A DNA stretch of 64,000 nucleotides from Pseudoalteromonas luteoviolacea (GTDB lineage Bacteria; Pseudomonadota; Gammaproteobacteria; Enterobacterales; Alteromonadaceae), in assembly GCF_001696455.1 (NCBI RefSeq), contig NZ_MAUJ01000017.1, positions 1 to 64,000 of the forward strand, given 5' to 3'. This document shows positions 1 through 8,638 of the stretch, one piece after another (the stretch's first letter is position 1; the number at the start of each line of letters is the position of its first letter). The notes beneath the pieces are model-generated. The model did not search any database and had not been told where the DNA came from. It was given only the letters and a program-made list of their open reading frames with translations. The position numbers and the translations under genes are program-made.

Positions 1-1
1 C

Positions 2-160
2 TGTGAGGCTGGCGAAACGGGTATTTTCTTAGCAACAGCACATCCTGCGAAGTTTAAAGAGTCTGTAGAAAGCGTTTTACAACAACAGCTTGAAATGTCA
101 GAAGTAGAAGTCAGAAGTCAGAAGTCAGAAGTAGAAGTCAGAAGTAGAAGTCAGAAGTAG
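2..160 (+). CDS. thrC: threonine synthase, 3' end only
   Basis: Partial gene entering from the left edge. The first visible codons read ETGIFLATAHPAKFKESVES, a conserved stretch near the C-terminus of ThrC, the PLP enzyme that converts O-phosphohomoserine to threonine in the cytoplasm. From memory, E. coli ThrC continues about 30 residues past the equivalent of LQQQLEM with its own tail. Here that tail is replaced by about 20 residues of low-complexity sequence rich in S, E, V, R, Q and K, and the stop TAG at 158-160 lies inside a tandem repeat. The family call rests on about 30 residues. That the tail is repeat-derived is seen directly. Whether the enzyme stays fully active is unknown. Confidence 0.8.
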   Translation, partial: CEAGETGIFLATAHPAKFKESVESVLQQQLEMSEVEVRSQKSEVEVRSRSQK

Positions 161-291
161 AAGTCAGAAGTAGAAGTCAGAAGTAGAAGTCAGAAGTAGG
201 AAGTAGGAAGTAGGAAGTAGAAGTAGGAAGTAGAAGTAGGAAGTAGAAGTAGGAAGTAGAAGTAGGAAGTAGAAGTAGGAAGTAGAAGTAG
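101..291. repeat. 13-bp-period tandem repeat (GAAGTA/GAAGTCA units)
   Basis: The stretch is built only from 6- and 7-bp blocks, GAAGTA, GAAGTCA and GAAGTAG. From 128 to 192 they alternate as GAAGTA+GAAGTCA (13 bp, five copies). From 193 onward the 7-bp block becomes GAAGTAG and the 13-bp period continues to 291. The array starts inside the thrC reading frame and contains its stop codon. Because 13 is not a multiple of 3, a gain or loss of one unit would change the frame in which thrC ends. Confidence 0.95.
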
Positions 292-295
292 GAAT

Positions 296-1133
296 CAATG
301 CAGTTAAAAACGCTTACTGGTCAATTTAACATAAAAACCATTGAGAATAATACTGCACTTTACGCATAAGTAAGTGCATACATACCTTGATATCACTGAG
401 CCTATGACGAATGATATTTCGCCAGATTTTATTGTCTTGGTTAATTTCTTAATAGCAGCGCAATAGTATCAACAATATGTTTGATTTTTAGTATGATGTG
501 TTCCTGTTATTTTAGCCCAAGTTTGAATTTCATGTCAATTTCATCGACACTCCTTAACCAAATAGGCCGTTTTGTATAACGAATAATTATGGGTATTGAA
601 TTAATGAAGCTCCCATCTTTACTTATTATGGGTATTAGTCAGTTGTAATTATTTAAGTAAAGTTACATCAATCAATTTTTTGAAATGTAGCCGTTATCGA
701 TTTCGAAATAAGATTTAACAAGCATTTATTTGAAGTGTCGATTTTGGACCGCGCTTAGTAGGGAAGTATCTATCATTTTTCCGACATAAAAGAGTATTAA
801 CTTTTTAACTAAAGTTAAATCTTCTTCCAAGTGGTTGATTGTAGTTTTAGGTCCTGATTTTCATCGTTCATGTTTACACAATTTTCAATGAAGCGATGGC
901 TCGTAGGAGGTAACTTTTGTAAGGTGGCTAATCGGAGATAAAAGTACGAAGTTTCTACTAAATTTTGTTGTTTTGTGGGCCTTTATTTAATTTCTAAGCG
1001 GTGTAACTATATATAAAACAGCTAATAAGTATGATGTGTTCTCTATAAACTTTAATAATTAACTAATTTGTACTTGAAGGATAACGTCCTATACGTTAAG
1101 TTGCATTTTGAGGTAACTAATGAGGAATGAGAA
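296..1133. other. intergenic, no gene seen
   Basis: About 840 bp of AT-rich sequence between the repeat array and the DAHP synthase gene. I see no ORF with coding character and no RNA gene. It carries two copies (491-503 and 1029-1041) of a 13-bp word that recurs at 6088-6100. A promoter for the downstream gene must lie here, but I could not place it with confidence. Confidence 0.6.
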
Positions 1134-2489
1134 ATGAAACCTTGGAGTCCAGACAGTTGGAGAGATTTTCCAATTGTTCAACAACCGGAATACCCGGACA
1201 AAGAAAAATTAAATACTATCGAGTCGGAATTAAATGCCGCACCACCTTTAGTATTTGCAGAAGAAACAAGAAGCTTGCACAAAAGTTTAGCTGATGTATG
1301 TGAAGGAAAAGCCTTTTTATTACAGGGCGGAGATTGTGCTGAATCATTTTCAGATTTTAGCGCGACAAATATTAGAGATACATTTAAAACACTTCTGCAA
1401 ATGGCAGTGGTACTCACGTATGGTGGTAAATGCCCAGTAGTCAAGATTGCACGTATGGCCGGCCAGTATGCGAAACCACGTTCTTCTGATTATGAAACGA
1501 TAAATGGTGTTTCCTTACCATCTTATCGTGGTGACATTATTAATAGCTTTGAGTTTACTGAAGAAGCCAGAATCCCTGATCCGGCGAGATTGATGAAAGC
1601 ATATCATCATAGTGCTTCTACATTAAATCTCTTACGTGCATTCGCACAAGGTGGTTTAGCTGACTTACACCAAGTAAACCGCTGGAATATGAGCTTTGTG
1701 GCTGCCAACCCGCTCAGAGACAAATTCCAACAAATGGCGAACAGAATTCAAGACGCGCTTGAGTTTATGGAAGTTTGCGGTATTGATGCGACCGTAGCGC
1801 CAAGTCTAAAAGAAACGCACTTATATACTTCGCATGAAGCGTTATTACTTGGTTACGAACAAGCTTTAACAAGACGCGACCATTTAAGTGGTGATTGGTA
1901 TGATTGCTCAGCCCACTTTGTGTGGATCGGTGAAAGAACTAGACAGTTAGATCATGCGCACATTGAATTCTTTAGAGGCATAAAGAACCCGATTGGAGTC
2001 AAAGTTGGCCCAGGTATGCAGCCAGATGATTTGATTAAACTTATCGATGCTTTAAACCCTGACAACATACCAGGAAGGTTGACGCTGATAACGAGAATGG
2101 GCGCAGATGTTCTGCCTGAGAAGTTGCCAGCGCTTGTGCAAAAAGTTAAAGCTGAAGGCAGAAATGTTGTTTGGACTTCAGATCCGATGCATGGAAATAC
2201 CGAGAAAGCGAGTACCGGTTACAAAACACGTAGCTTTAACAATATATTACGTGAGATTAGTCAATTTTTTGCTGTGCATAAAGCCGAAGGTTCATATGCG
2301 GGCGGTGTACATTTAGAAATGACTGGCCAACACGTCACTGAATGTATCGGCGGCGCATACGGTTTATCAGACGAAGATTTAGCTCAACGTTATAGAACAC
2401 AATGTGATCCGAGACTAAATGCTGATCAAGTACTTGAATTGGGTTTCTTAGTAGCTGATTTACTAAAAGACGCTAAAGATAGGGCTTAA
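1134..2489 (+). CDS. class II 3-deoxy-7-phosphoheptulonate (DAHP) synthase
   Basis: Condenses phosphoenolpyruvate and erythrose 4-phosphate in the first step of the shikimate pathway; cytoplasmic. The 451-residue length and sequence are those of the class II (plant/Mycobacterium type) enzymes, not the AroF/G/H type. Landmarks are QGGDCAES near residue 65 (C68 is the expected metal ligand), VWIGERTRQLDHAH, VGPGM, DPMHGN and HLEMTGQHVTEC, followed by a late DPRLN. Together these supply the Cys, His, Glu and Asp metal ligands. The ATG is preceded by a GAGGAATGA Shine-Dalgarno-like stretch. It is monocistronic: a clear hairpin terminator follows and the next gene converges on it. Whether it is feedback-inhibited cannot be judged from this sequence. 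Confidence 0.93.
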   Translation: MKPWSPDSWRDFPIVQQPEYPDKEKLNTIESELNAAPPLVFAEETRSLHKSLADVCEGKAFLLQGGDCAESFSDFSATNIRDTFKTLLQMAVVLTYGGKCPVVKIARMAGQYAKPRSSDYETINGVSLPSYRGDIINSFEFTEEARIPDPARLMKAYHHSASTLNLLRAFAQGGLADLHQVNRWNMSFVAANPLRDKFQQMANRIQDALEFMEVCGIDATVAPSLKETHLYTSHEALLLGYEQALTRRDHLSGDWYDCSAHFVWIGERTRQLDHAHIEFFRGIKNPIGVKVGPGMQPDDLIKLIDALNPDNIPGRLTLITRMGADVLPEKLPALVQKVKAEGRNVVWTSDPMHGNTEKASTGYKTRSFNNILREISQFFAVHKAEGSYAGGVHLEMTGQHVTECIGGAYGLSDEDLAQRYRTQCDPRLNADQVLELGFLVADLLKDAKDRA

Positions 2490-2507
2490 TAGCTAGTAGA
2501 TAATTAG

Positions 2508-2530
2508 AGGCCGCGTACAGCGGCCTTTTT
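2508..2530 (+). terminator. terminator after DAHP synthase
   Basis: A 7-bp stem AGGCCGC/GCGGCCT with a 5-base loop is followed by TTTTT. The T run overlaps the last codon of the convergent ppsR, so the two genes share their 3' ends. Confidence 0.85.
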
Positions 2531-3338
2531 AGTATTTATGTCTCGATAATCCAGCCTCTGCAATTATCTTTGCTGATATCTCTTCAACAGAAAATTTAGT
2601 TGAATTCAAAAATGGTGTTCTGTGCTTTTTGAATAACATTTCGACTTCTCGTACTTCAATGCGGCATTGTCTAATCGACGCATATTTAGAATTAGCCATT
2701 CGTTCTTGTCGAATCGATGCGAGTCTTTCTGGGTCAATCGTCAGCCCAAACAATTTATGTTTATGTTCTAGTAAAAATTTAGGAAAGTTACCTTTTTCAA
2801 GATCATCTTCAGTTATTGGATAATTTGCCGCCTTGATACCATATTGTAATGCTAGGTATAAACTTGCAGGTGTTTTTCCGCTACGGCTAACGCCAACAAG
2901 TATGATATCAGCATCATCATAATCCTTGATGTTAGCACCATCATCATTAGCTAACGCATAGTTTACTGCAGATATTCTGAAGTCATAAGTCTTTTCGTGA
3001 ATACTATGAGTTCGATGTACCTTCGGTACCGGCTTAACTTTTAATTCTCGTTTAACTATTTCACTCGCATAGGATAGGAAGTCGTAACAAACCCCTTTTG
3101 ACGACAAAATAATATCGGACAATTCAGGATTAACAAAGGTAAAGAATACCAGTGGGGGCTCGCCGCTGGTTTCTGCTAATTTATCAATCGTCGTTTTTAC
3201 TGCGTTAGCTTTATCCACTGTTTCGATAAATGGCAGTGTTTTGTGGTCGAACTCTACAGGAAACATAGAAAGAGTTGCATGCCCAAATACTTCAGCTGTA
3301 ATAGCTGTGCCATCTGAAATATAAAATGCTGTTCTCAT
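2529..3338 (-). CDS. ppsR: PEP synthase regulatory protein (bifunctional kinase/pyrophosphorylase)
   Basis: DUF299/PSRP family protein of 269 residues, the usual length. The family inactivates PEP synthase by ADP-dependent phosphorylation of a threonine next to its catalytic histidine, and reactivates it by Pi-dependent phosphorolysis. The P-loop GVSRSGKT is at residues 149-156, inside the conserved block DIILVGVSRSGKTPAS. It is divergent from ppsA with about 140 bp between start codons, the arrangement usual in proteobacteria, so enzyme and regulator probably share a control region. Confidence 0.93.
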   Translation of the reverse strand: MRTAFYISDGTAITAEVFGHATLSMFPVEFDHKTLPFIETVDKANAVKTTIDKLAETSGEPPLVFFTFVNPELSDIILSSKGVCYDFLSYASEIVKRELKVKPVPKVHRTHSIHEKTYDFRISAVNYALANDDGANIKDYDDADIILVGVSRSGKTPASLYLALQYGIKAANYPITEDDLEKGNFPKFLLEHKHKLFGLTIDPERLASIRQERMANSKYASIRQCRIEVREVEMLFKKHRTPFLNSTKFSVEEISAKIIAEAGLSRHKY

Positions 3339-3479
3339 TTTAACCTTTTCATTACTTTTTTAGTATTTTTTCAAGTCTTGGTTTACGCGGCTATACTTAC
3401 CGTTGTAGAATGCCTTCGACCTAAAGGAAGGTCAAACAATCTCTCACATTTATTACAATTTGTTTTTGGAGACAGTTCC

Positions 3480-5855
3480 GTGCAAGACTACGTTCTCTGG
3501 TATCAAGAATTGGGTATGCATGACGTACCTCGAGTTGGTGGTAAAAACGCTTCTCTAGGTGAAATGATATCTAACCTTGCTAACGCTGGTGTACAAGTAC
3601 CAGGTGGATTCGCAACTACTGCAGACGCTTTTAACGAGTTTCTCGAGCAGTCAGGGCTTAATGAAAAAATCCATACTATTTTAGACACCCTAGATGTTGA
3701 CGATGTCAACGAGCTGGCAAAAGTAGGTAGCCAGATTCGACAGTGGGTAATCGACACTCCTTTCCAACCAGAATTAGATAAAGCAATTCGTGAAGCGTAC
3801 AAAACTCTTCATGGTGAAGATAGCAACGATGTATCTTTTGCCGTACGCTCATCTGCAACCGCAGAAGATATGCCAGACGCATCTTTCGCTGGCCAGCAAG
3901 AAACTTTCCTAAACGTACGTGGCATAGACGCCGTAATGGTCGCTATTAAGCATGTTTTTGCGTCTTTATTTAATGACCGTGCAATTTCTTATCGTGTACA
4001 CCAAGGTTATGACCACAGAGGTGTTGCGCTTTCTGCTGGTATACAACGTATGGTTCGCTCGGACAAAGCATCTTCAGGTGTAATGTTCTCAATAGATACT
4101 GAGTCTGGCTTTGAGGATGTAGTATTTGTTACTTCAAGCTATGGCTTGGGTGAGATGGTCGTACAGGGTGCTGTAAATCCGGACGAATTCTATGTACACA
4201 AACCAACGCTAGCGAAAGGCAATCCAGCTGTTGTTAGAAGAAACATTGGTTCAAAAGCAATTCAAATGATTTACTCAAGTGATGAGTCACATGGTAAACA
4301 AGTTGAAATTGTCGATATGGATCCGGCTCTTTCAAACAAGTTCTCTATTACAGATGACGAAGTTCAAGAGTTAGCTAAGCAAGCAGTTATTATCGAAAAG
4401 CACTACGGTCGTCCAATGGACATCGAGTGGGCAAAAGATGGTAATGACGGCAAGCTTTATATTGTTCAAGCAAGACCTGAGACCGTTAGATCGAACGAAG
4501 ATGCTAACGTTATGGAACGCTTCCAACTACAAGAAAAGTCTAACGTAGTCTGTGAAGGTCGTGCAATTGGTCACAAAATTGGAACTGGCGTAGTTCGCGT
4601 CTTAACGTCAATCGATGAGATGGACAAAGTTCAACAAGGCGATGTGCTTGTCACTGATATGACAGACCCTGATTGGGAACCTATCATGAAAAGGGCATCC
4701 GCAATTGTTACTAACCGAGGCGGCAGAACATGTCATGCTGCAATCATTGCGCGTGAGCTTGGCATTCCTGCAGTTGTTGGTTGCGGAAACGCAACAGACA
4801 CCATAAAACATGGCGATGCAGTGACTGTTTCTTGTGCAGAAGGCGACACTGGTTATATTTATGAAGGTGAATTGAAGTTTGAAGTTATCTCTTCTCGCAT
4901 TGATTCTATGCCAGACCTGCCATTAAAGATCATGATGAACGTTGGTAACCCAGACAGAGCCTTTGATTTTGCAAAGTTGCCTCATGCCGGTATCGGACTT
5001 GCGAGATTGGAGTTCATTATTAACCGAATGATTGGCGTTCATCCAAAAGCATTAATCAATTTTGACAGCCAGTCAGAAGAACTTAAAGCAGAGATCTCAG
5101 ACATTATCGCTGGCTATGAATCTCCAGTAGAGTTTTACATAGCGAAACTTGTTGAGGGTATAGCCACTCTTGGTTCAGCATTTGCGCCAGAAAAAGTGAT
5201 TGTTCGTATGTCTGACTTTAAGTCAAACGAATACGCTAACCTAATTGGTGGTCAGCAATACGAACCAGAAGAAGAAAACCCGATGATTGGTTTCCGTGGT
5301 GCATCTCGTTATATCTCTGAAGACTTCAGAGAATGCTTTGCTTTAGAGTGCGAAGCAATCAAACGAGTTCGCAACGAAATGGGATTAACTAACGTCGAAA
5401 TCATGATCCCATTTGTGAGAACACTAGAAGAAGCAGCTAAGGTAATCGAGCTGCTAGAAGAGCACGGATTGAAGCGTGGCGAAAATGGCCTACGTGTAAT
5501 TATGATGTGTGAACTTCCATCAAATGCTTTATTAGCCGATGAATTCTTAGAGTACTTTGATGGGTTCTCTATTGGTTCTAATGATTTAACTCAGCTAACG
5601 CTTGGTTTGGATAGAGACTCTGGTTTAATCGCTCACCTATTTGATGAAAGAAACCCGGCAATCAAAAAGCTACTTTCTATGGCAATTAAAACAGCTAAAG
5701 AAAAAGGTAAATATGTAGGTATTTGTGGTCAAGGTCCATCAGATCATGAAGACTTTGCAGCTTGGTTAGTAGAGCAGGGGATCGACACAGTTTCATTGAA
5801 CCCAGATACTGTTCTTGAAACTTGGTTATACCTAGCAGAAAAATTTAAGAACTAA
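3480..5855 (+). CDS. ppsA: phosphoenolpyruvate synthase
   Basis: Makes PEP from pyruvate and ATP (products AMP and Pi), the entry step of gluconeogenesis from three-carbon compounds. Starting at GTG 3480 gives 791 residues, matching E. coli PpsA (792). Residues from VLWYQELGMHD onward align with the known N-terminus, and GGAGA lies 7 bases upstream. The frame is open further upstream to a TTG at 3378, but that extension resembles no PpsA. Domains in order are the N-terminal nucleotide-binding domain (VGGKNASLGEM), the swivelling phosphohistidine domain with GGRTCHAAI (catalytic H419) and the C-terminal PEP-binding barrel with GSNDLTQLTLG and CGQGPSD. H419 next to T417 is the expected target of PpsR. 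Confidence 0.95.
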   Translation: MQDYVLWYQELGMHDVPRVGGKNASLGEMISNLANAGVQVPGGFATTADAFNEFLEQSGLNEKIHTILDTLDVDDVNELAKVGSQIRQWVIDTPFQPELDKAIREAYKTLHGEDSNDVSFAVRSSATAEDMPDASFAGQQETFLNVRGIDAVMVAIKHVFASLFNDRAISYRVHQGYDHRGVALSAGIQRMVRSDKASSGVMFSIDTESGFEDVVFVTSSYGLGEMVVQGAVNPDEFYVHKPTLAKGNPAVVRRNIGSKAIQMIYSSDESHGKQVEIVDMDPALSNKFSITDDEVQELAKQAVIIEKHYGRPMDIEWAKDGNDGKLYIVQARPETVRSNEDANVMERFQLQEKSNVVCEGRAIGHKIGTGVVRVLTSIDEMDKVQQGDVLVTDMTDPDWEPIMKRASAIVTNRGGRTCHAAIIARELGIPAVVGCGNATDTIKHGDAVTVSCAEGDTGYIYEGELKFEVISSRIDSMPDLPLKIMMNVGNPDRAFDFAKLPHAGIGLARLEFIINRMIGVHPKALINFDSQSEELKAEISDIIAGYESPVEFYIAKLVEGIATLGSAFAPEKVIVRMSDFKSNEYANLIGGQQYEPEEENPMIGFRGASRYISEDFRECFALECEAIKRVRNEMGLTNVEIMIPFVRTLEEAAKVIELLEEHGLKRGENGLRVIMMCELPSNALLADEFLEYFDGFSIGSNDLTQLTLGLDRDSGLIAHLFDERNPAIKKLLSMAIKTAKEKGKYVGICGQGPSDHEDFAAWLVEQGIDTVSLNPDTVLETWLYLAEKFKN

Positions 5856-5866
5856 GTTCTTTTATT

Positions 5867-5892
5867 AGCGCCTGGTCACGCGGTCAGGCGCT
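5867..5892 (+). terminator. hairpin after ppsA
   Basis: An 8-bp perfect stem AGCGCCTG/CAGGCGCT with a 10-base loop lies 11 bp after the ppsA stop. No clean T run follows. The last two bases of the stem are the first two bases of the 13-bp tandem array. Confidence 0.55.
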
Positions 5893-6020
5893 ACATTTGA
5901 ACTCTACATTTGAACTCTACATTTGAACTCTACATTTGAACTCTACATTTGAACTCTACATTTGAACTCTACATTTGAACTCTACATTTGAACTCTACAT
6001 TTGAACTCTACATTTGAACT
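5891..6020. repeat. perfect 10 x 13 bp tandem array
   Basis: Ten identical head-to-tail copies of CTACATTTGAACT occupy exactly 130 bp between ppsA and the convergent HD-GYP-like gene. There is no variation between copies, which points to recent expansion or ongoing homogenisation. No long open frame crosses it. Confidence 0.98.
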
Positions 6021-6150
6021 TTGTTGTTACGGTTACATATTCTTTAGTTAATTTAACATAATGGAACTTATCGTACTCAACCATATTGTATGATGTGTTC
6101 TTGATGTATATCCGATCAATCTTCAGCTAAAAACCTCTTGTAATAATCAT

Positions 6151-7470
6151 TTAATTATCAACTATCATAATTCTGAAAGGGTTAGGGCGCTGTGTCTCTA
6201 ATTGTTGAAGCTTAGAAATAGAGCTTTCTGTTAATACATGTCCTTTTGGTAATAGCATTATACCTTGAGCACTGTGCATAGCTAAACCAAGCTCCATCCC
6301 AGGTTTAAGCTGTTGAGCAGTAAGTATGCTCATACTGCCGACTTTTTCTGATTCAACCTGATCTTTAGAAAGCACAGATAATAAAGCTTCTACAATTTTG
6401 GGATGGTAAAAGCTTCCGCCATACATTTTTATTATCTCTAAAGCATTTTCTTTTCGCTCAGACATAGGGCGTTGGCTTTGATACAAATGTTCTATGTAGT
6501 CTCGAGCAACGGCTAATATTTGGGCACCAATAGGAATATCTTTACCTTTCAGCCCTTTAGGAACTCCTTGTCCATTGTATTTTTCGAATTGGCTGTATAT
6601 AGCTTCAGCAACGTCGCTTAAGTGCTGCGCGGGCATCAGCATTAGTTGTGCTGTTGAGGGGTGTGTTAAATAAACCTTTTTCTTTTCAGGGTCTAATTCA
6701 TGAAAAGGTTTAGCATATAAAGAAGGATCCATTGCAAGCAAACCAACTTGAGAGAGGTAACCTGCCATTCGCGTCATATCTGCTACTTCTGAGCTTAAAG
6801 ACAGTGCTTTAGCTAATTGAAAGCACACTTTAGCGATGTTTTTTGCTTTGTCTGCATCCAGATGAGGATTTGCATTTATAAAGTTGTACAGCAATTCAAC
6901 CGTGCTTCTATGTTCCTTTTTCTCGTTTTCATTAGCCGCCTCAAGCTGTTTTAACACTTGTCTAATTTGTGTCGTTCGTTTTTCGACCAGACTTTCTAGA
7001 TTCGAGTTCAGCTCCTTTAGTTCTGCGTTCTGTGCTTTAACTTTATTTTGTAATTCATCATTTTGTTTTTTAAGCTTACTTAACTCGGCAGCCTTATTAA
7101 TTTCCAAAATTAAGTGTTCATTTTTCCATGGCTTTTGAATATAGCCATGAATGCCCCCTCCATTTATCGCATTTATTGTGTCTTCAATATCTGAATAGCC
7201 TGTTAGCAAAATTCTTCTAGCATCAGGAGATATGGCTTTTGCATTTGTTAGAAACTCAGCACCATCCATTTTTGGCATTCTCATATCAGATATAATGACA
7301 TCAAAGGAGACTTCTCTAACCCGCTCTAATGCTTCGAGGCCAGATTCAAACAACTCAGCTTTAATGCCATTTTGTCTAAGTAATCTGCCAAGTGAATTTA
7401 ATACACTCTTTTCATCATCTAAACACAGAACAAGAATTGGATCATCACTCATAGACTTAGACAGCTCCAT
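6151..7470 (-). CDS. response regulator with degenerate HD-GYP domain (HnoD-like)
   Basis: 439 residues. The receiver domain (about 10-125) has the acidic pair LDDE, phosphoacceptor D62 in IISDMRMP and K113 in IQKPW, so it should be phosphorylatable. A coiled coil (about 130-185) leads to an HD-GYP-shaped domain (about 190-350). Its catalytic signatures are lost: the usual HDIGK position reads SQVGLLA, and the H-E-x-x-G-x-GYP region reads SQFEKYNGQGVP. It is therefore unlikely to hydrolyse c-di-GMP. In Shewanella and Vibrio, HnoD is a REC plus degenerate HD-GYP protein of the H-NOX network and modulates a partner allosterically. The position here, divergent from an H-NOX operon, supports the same role by inference. 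An alternative start is ATG 7452. Confidence 0.85.
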   Translation of the reverse strand: MELSKSMSDDPILVLCLDDEKSVLNSLGRLLRQNGIKAELFESGLEALERVREVSFDVIISDMRMPKMDGAEFLTNAKAISPDARRILLTGYSDIEDTINAINGGGIHGYIQKPWKNEHLILEINKAAELSKLKKQNDELQNKVKAQNAELKELNSNLESLVEKRTTQIRQVLKQLEAANENEKKEHRSTVELLYNFINANPHLDADKAKNIAKVCFQLAKALSLSSEVADMTRMAGYLSQVGLLAMDPSLYAKPFHELDPEKKKVYLTHPSTAQLMLMPAQHLSDVAEAIYSQFEKYNGQGVPKGLKGKDIPIGAQILAVARDYIEHLYQSQRPMSERKENALEIIKMYGGSFYHPKIVEALLSVLSKDQVESEKVGSMSILTAQQLKPGMELGLAMHSAQGIMLLPKGHVLTESSISKLQQLETQRPNPFRIMIVDN

Positions 7471-7549
7471 CTTAAATTAAATAGTTTTGTTTATAGTCTT
7501 AAAATTAGACTAAACTTTAATAAGAAACAACAAAATAGGTTCGTAAAAT

Positions 7550-8638
7550 ATGGTAAGGAAAGCTTCAAAGATTCTAATTATAGACGATGACAAACTCATG
7601 TTGCGCGCCTTATCAAAAGCCATTTCTCGAAGCTTAACTGTATCAGATGTAGTTACCTTAAGTGACCCTCTCTTAGCTGAAAGTTACCTATCAGATAACC
7701 AATCAGATTACGACCTAATCATTAGCGATTTCCAGATGCCAAGCCTGTCCGGTAAAGAAGTGCTTACTATTGCAAAGCAACGTGCTCCTAAAGCTTTGAG
7801 AATAATCATGTCAGGTGATACGAACGAGAATTTAATTTCAAAAGATGATGTCCCGGCTAATTATTTCATGCAAAAGCCATTTGATAAACAAGATCTCGCT
7901 CTGTTAGAAACGTTTCTTAGTCGATTAGAGGCTATTGAATATACAGACGAGCAAAAAATGTTGTTTGGCTTACTTCCTTACTTTCCATTTCCTAGCCGTG
8001 ACACAAAAGAAAGCTTAGATAATATTGTTAGTTTGAGTGACATTTATGATACTCAATTACAGATCCACATAGAAAAAGCACACGGTCTATTCAAGACAGA
8101 AAACCCAACACCTAAGCTCGAGTTTTCTGTAAGCATGTTACGCTGTGTTTCTACTGCTTATTATATGTCACTAGAACTAATCCATACCATTGGCGTTGGG
8201 CAACAAACAAGTGCATGTGCAGAATATCTCTTATGGTCAAGCCAAGCCTATTCAGTTGCTCAAGAAATTGGTATCCCAATAAAGCAATGTGAAGAAATTT
8301 ATCAGGTGGTATTTATTGGTTACCTAGAATATTTAATTCAGCAATACTTCAATCAAAAGCTCAATGCCGAACAAGAAGGCAAAACTAGCTTATACCTTAA
8401 GTACTTGCTTGCTTGGGGCATAGAAAAGGAAGTTTTAGAAAATAGATTAAGAGTACTTTCACCTGATTCAAGTGAAACAAGTCAAGATTTGATCTTGAGA
8501 TTGTTTATTGGTTTAAGCCCTGATAGGGCCTCAATTGAAGTTTCTGAACTAAGCTCAAAGAAAAATGATCCGCTGCTCTTTGGTAAGGTCATAGAACAAC
8601 TTCGCCAAAGAAAGCTCGTGTTGGAGGATGCATTATGA
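7550..8638 (+). CDS. response regulator with degenerate HDOD-like output domain
   Basis: 362 residues. The receiver domain at the N-terminus (KILIIDDDK, phosphoacceptor D60 in LIISDFQMP, K109 in MQKPF) is intact. The remaining 230 residues are helical with no DNA-binding or GGDEF/EAL signature. A stretch around LLWSSQAYSVAQEIG followed by EIYQVVFIGYLEYL resembles the core of HDOD/HD-superfamily domains, but with the metal-binding His-Asp positions replaced; this assignment is weak. It is the first gene of an operon and overlaps the H-NOX gene by 4 bp (ATGA). It probably receives phosphate from the kinase two genes downstream. It is not HnoB (no EAL) and not HnoC (no helix-turn-helix). Confidence 0.75.
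   Translation: MVRKASKILIIDDDKLMLRALSKAISRSLTVSDVVTLSDPLLAESYLSDNQSDYDLIISDFQMPSLSGKEVLTIAKQRAPKALRIIMSGDTNENLISKDDVPANYFMQKPFDKQDLALLETFLSRLEAIEYTDEQKMLFGLLPYFPFPSRDTKESLDNIVSLSDIYDTQLQIHIEKAHGLFKTENPTPKLEFSVSMLRCVSTAYYMSLELIHTIGVGQQTSACAEYLLWSSQAYSVAQEIGIPIKQCEEIYQVVFIGYLEYLIQQYFNQKLNAEQEGKTSLYLKYLLAWGIEKEVLENRLRVLSPDSSETSQDLILRLFIGLSPDRASIEVSELSSKKNDPLLFGKVIEQLRQRKLVLEDAL

Noticed and set aside
101..291. CRISPR array
   Set aside because: Units are 6-7 bp with no unique spacers; this is a simple tandem repeat. The same applies to 5891-6020.
3378..3479. N-terminal extension of ppsA by 34 codons
   Set aside because: The extension resembles no PEP synthase, and GTG 3480 has a good ribosome-binding site and gives the family length.
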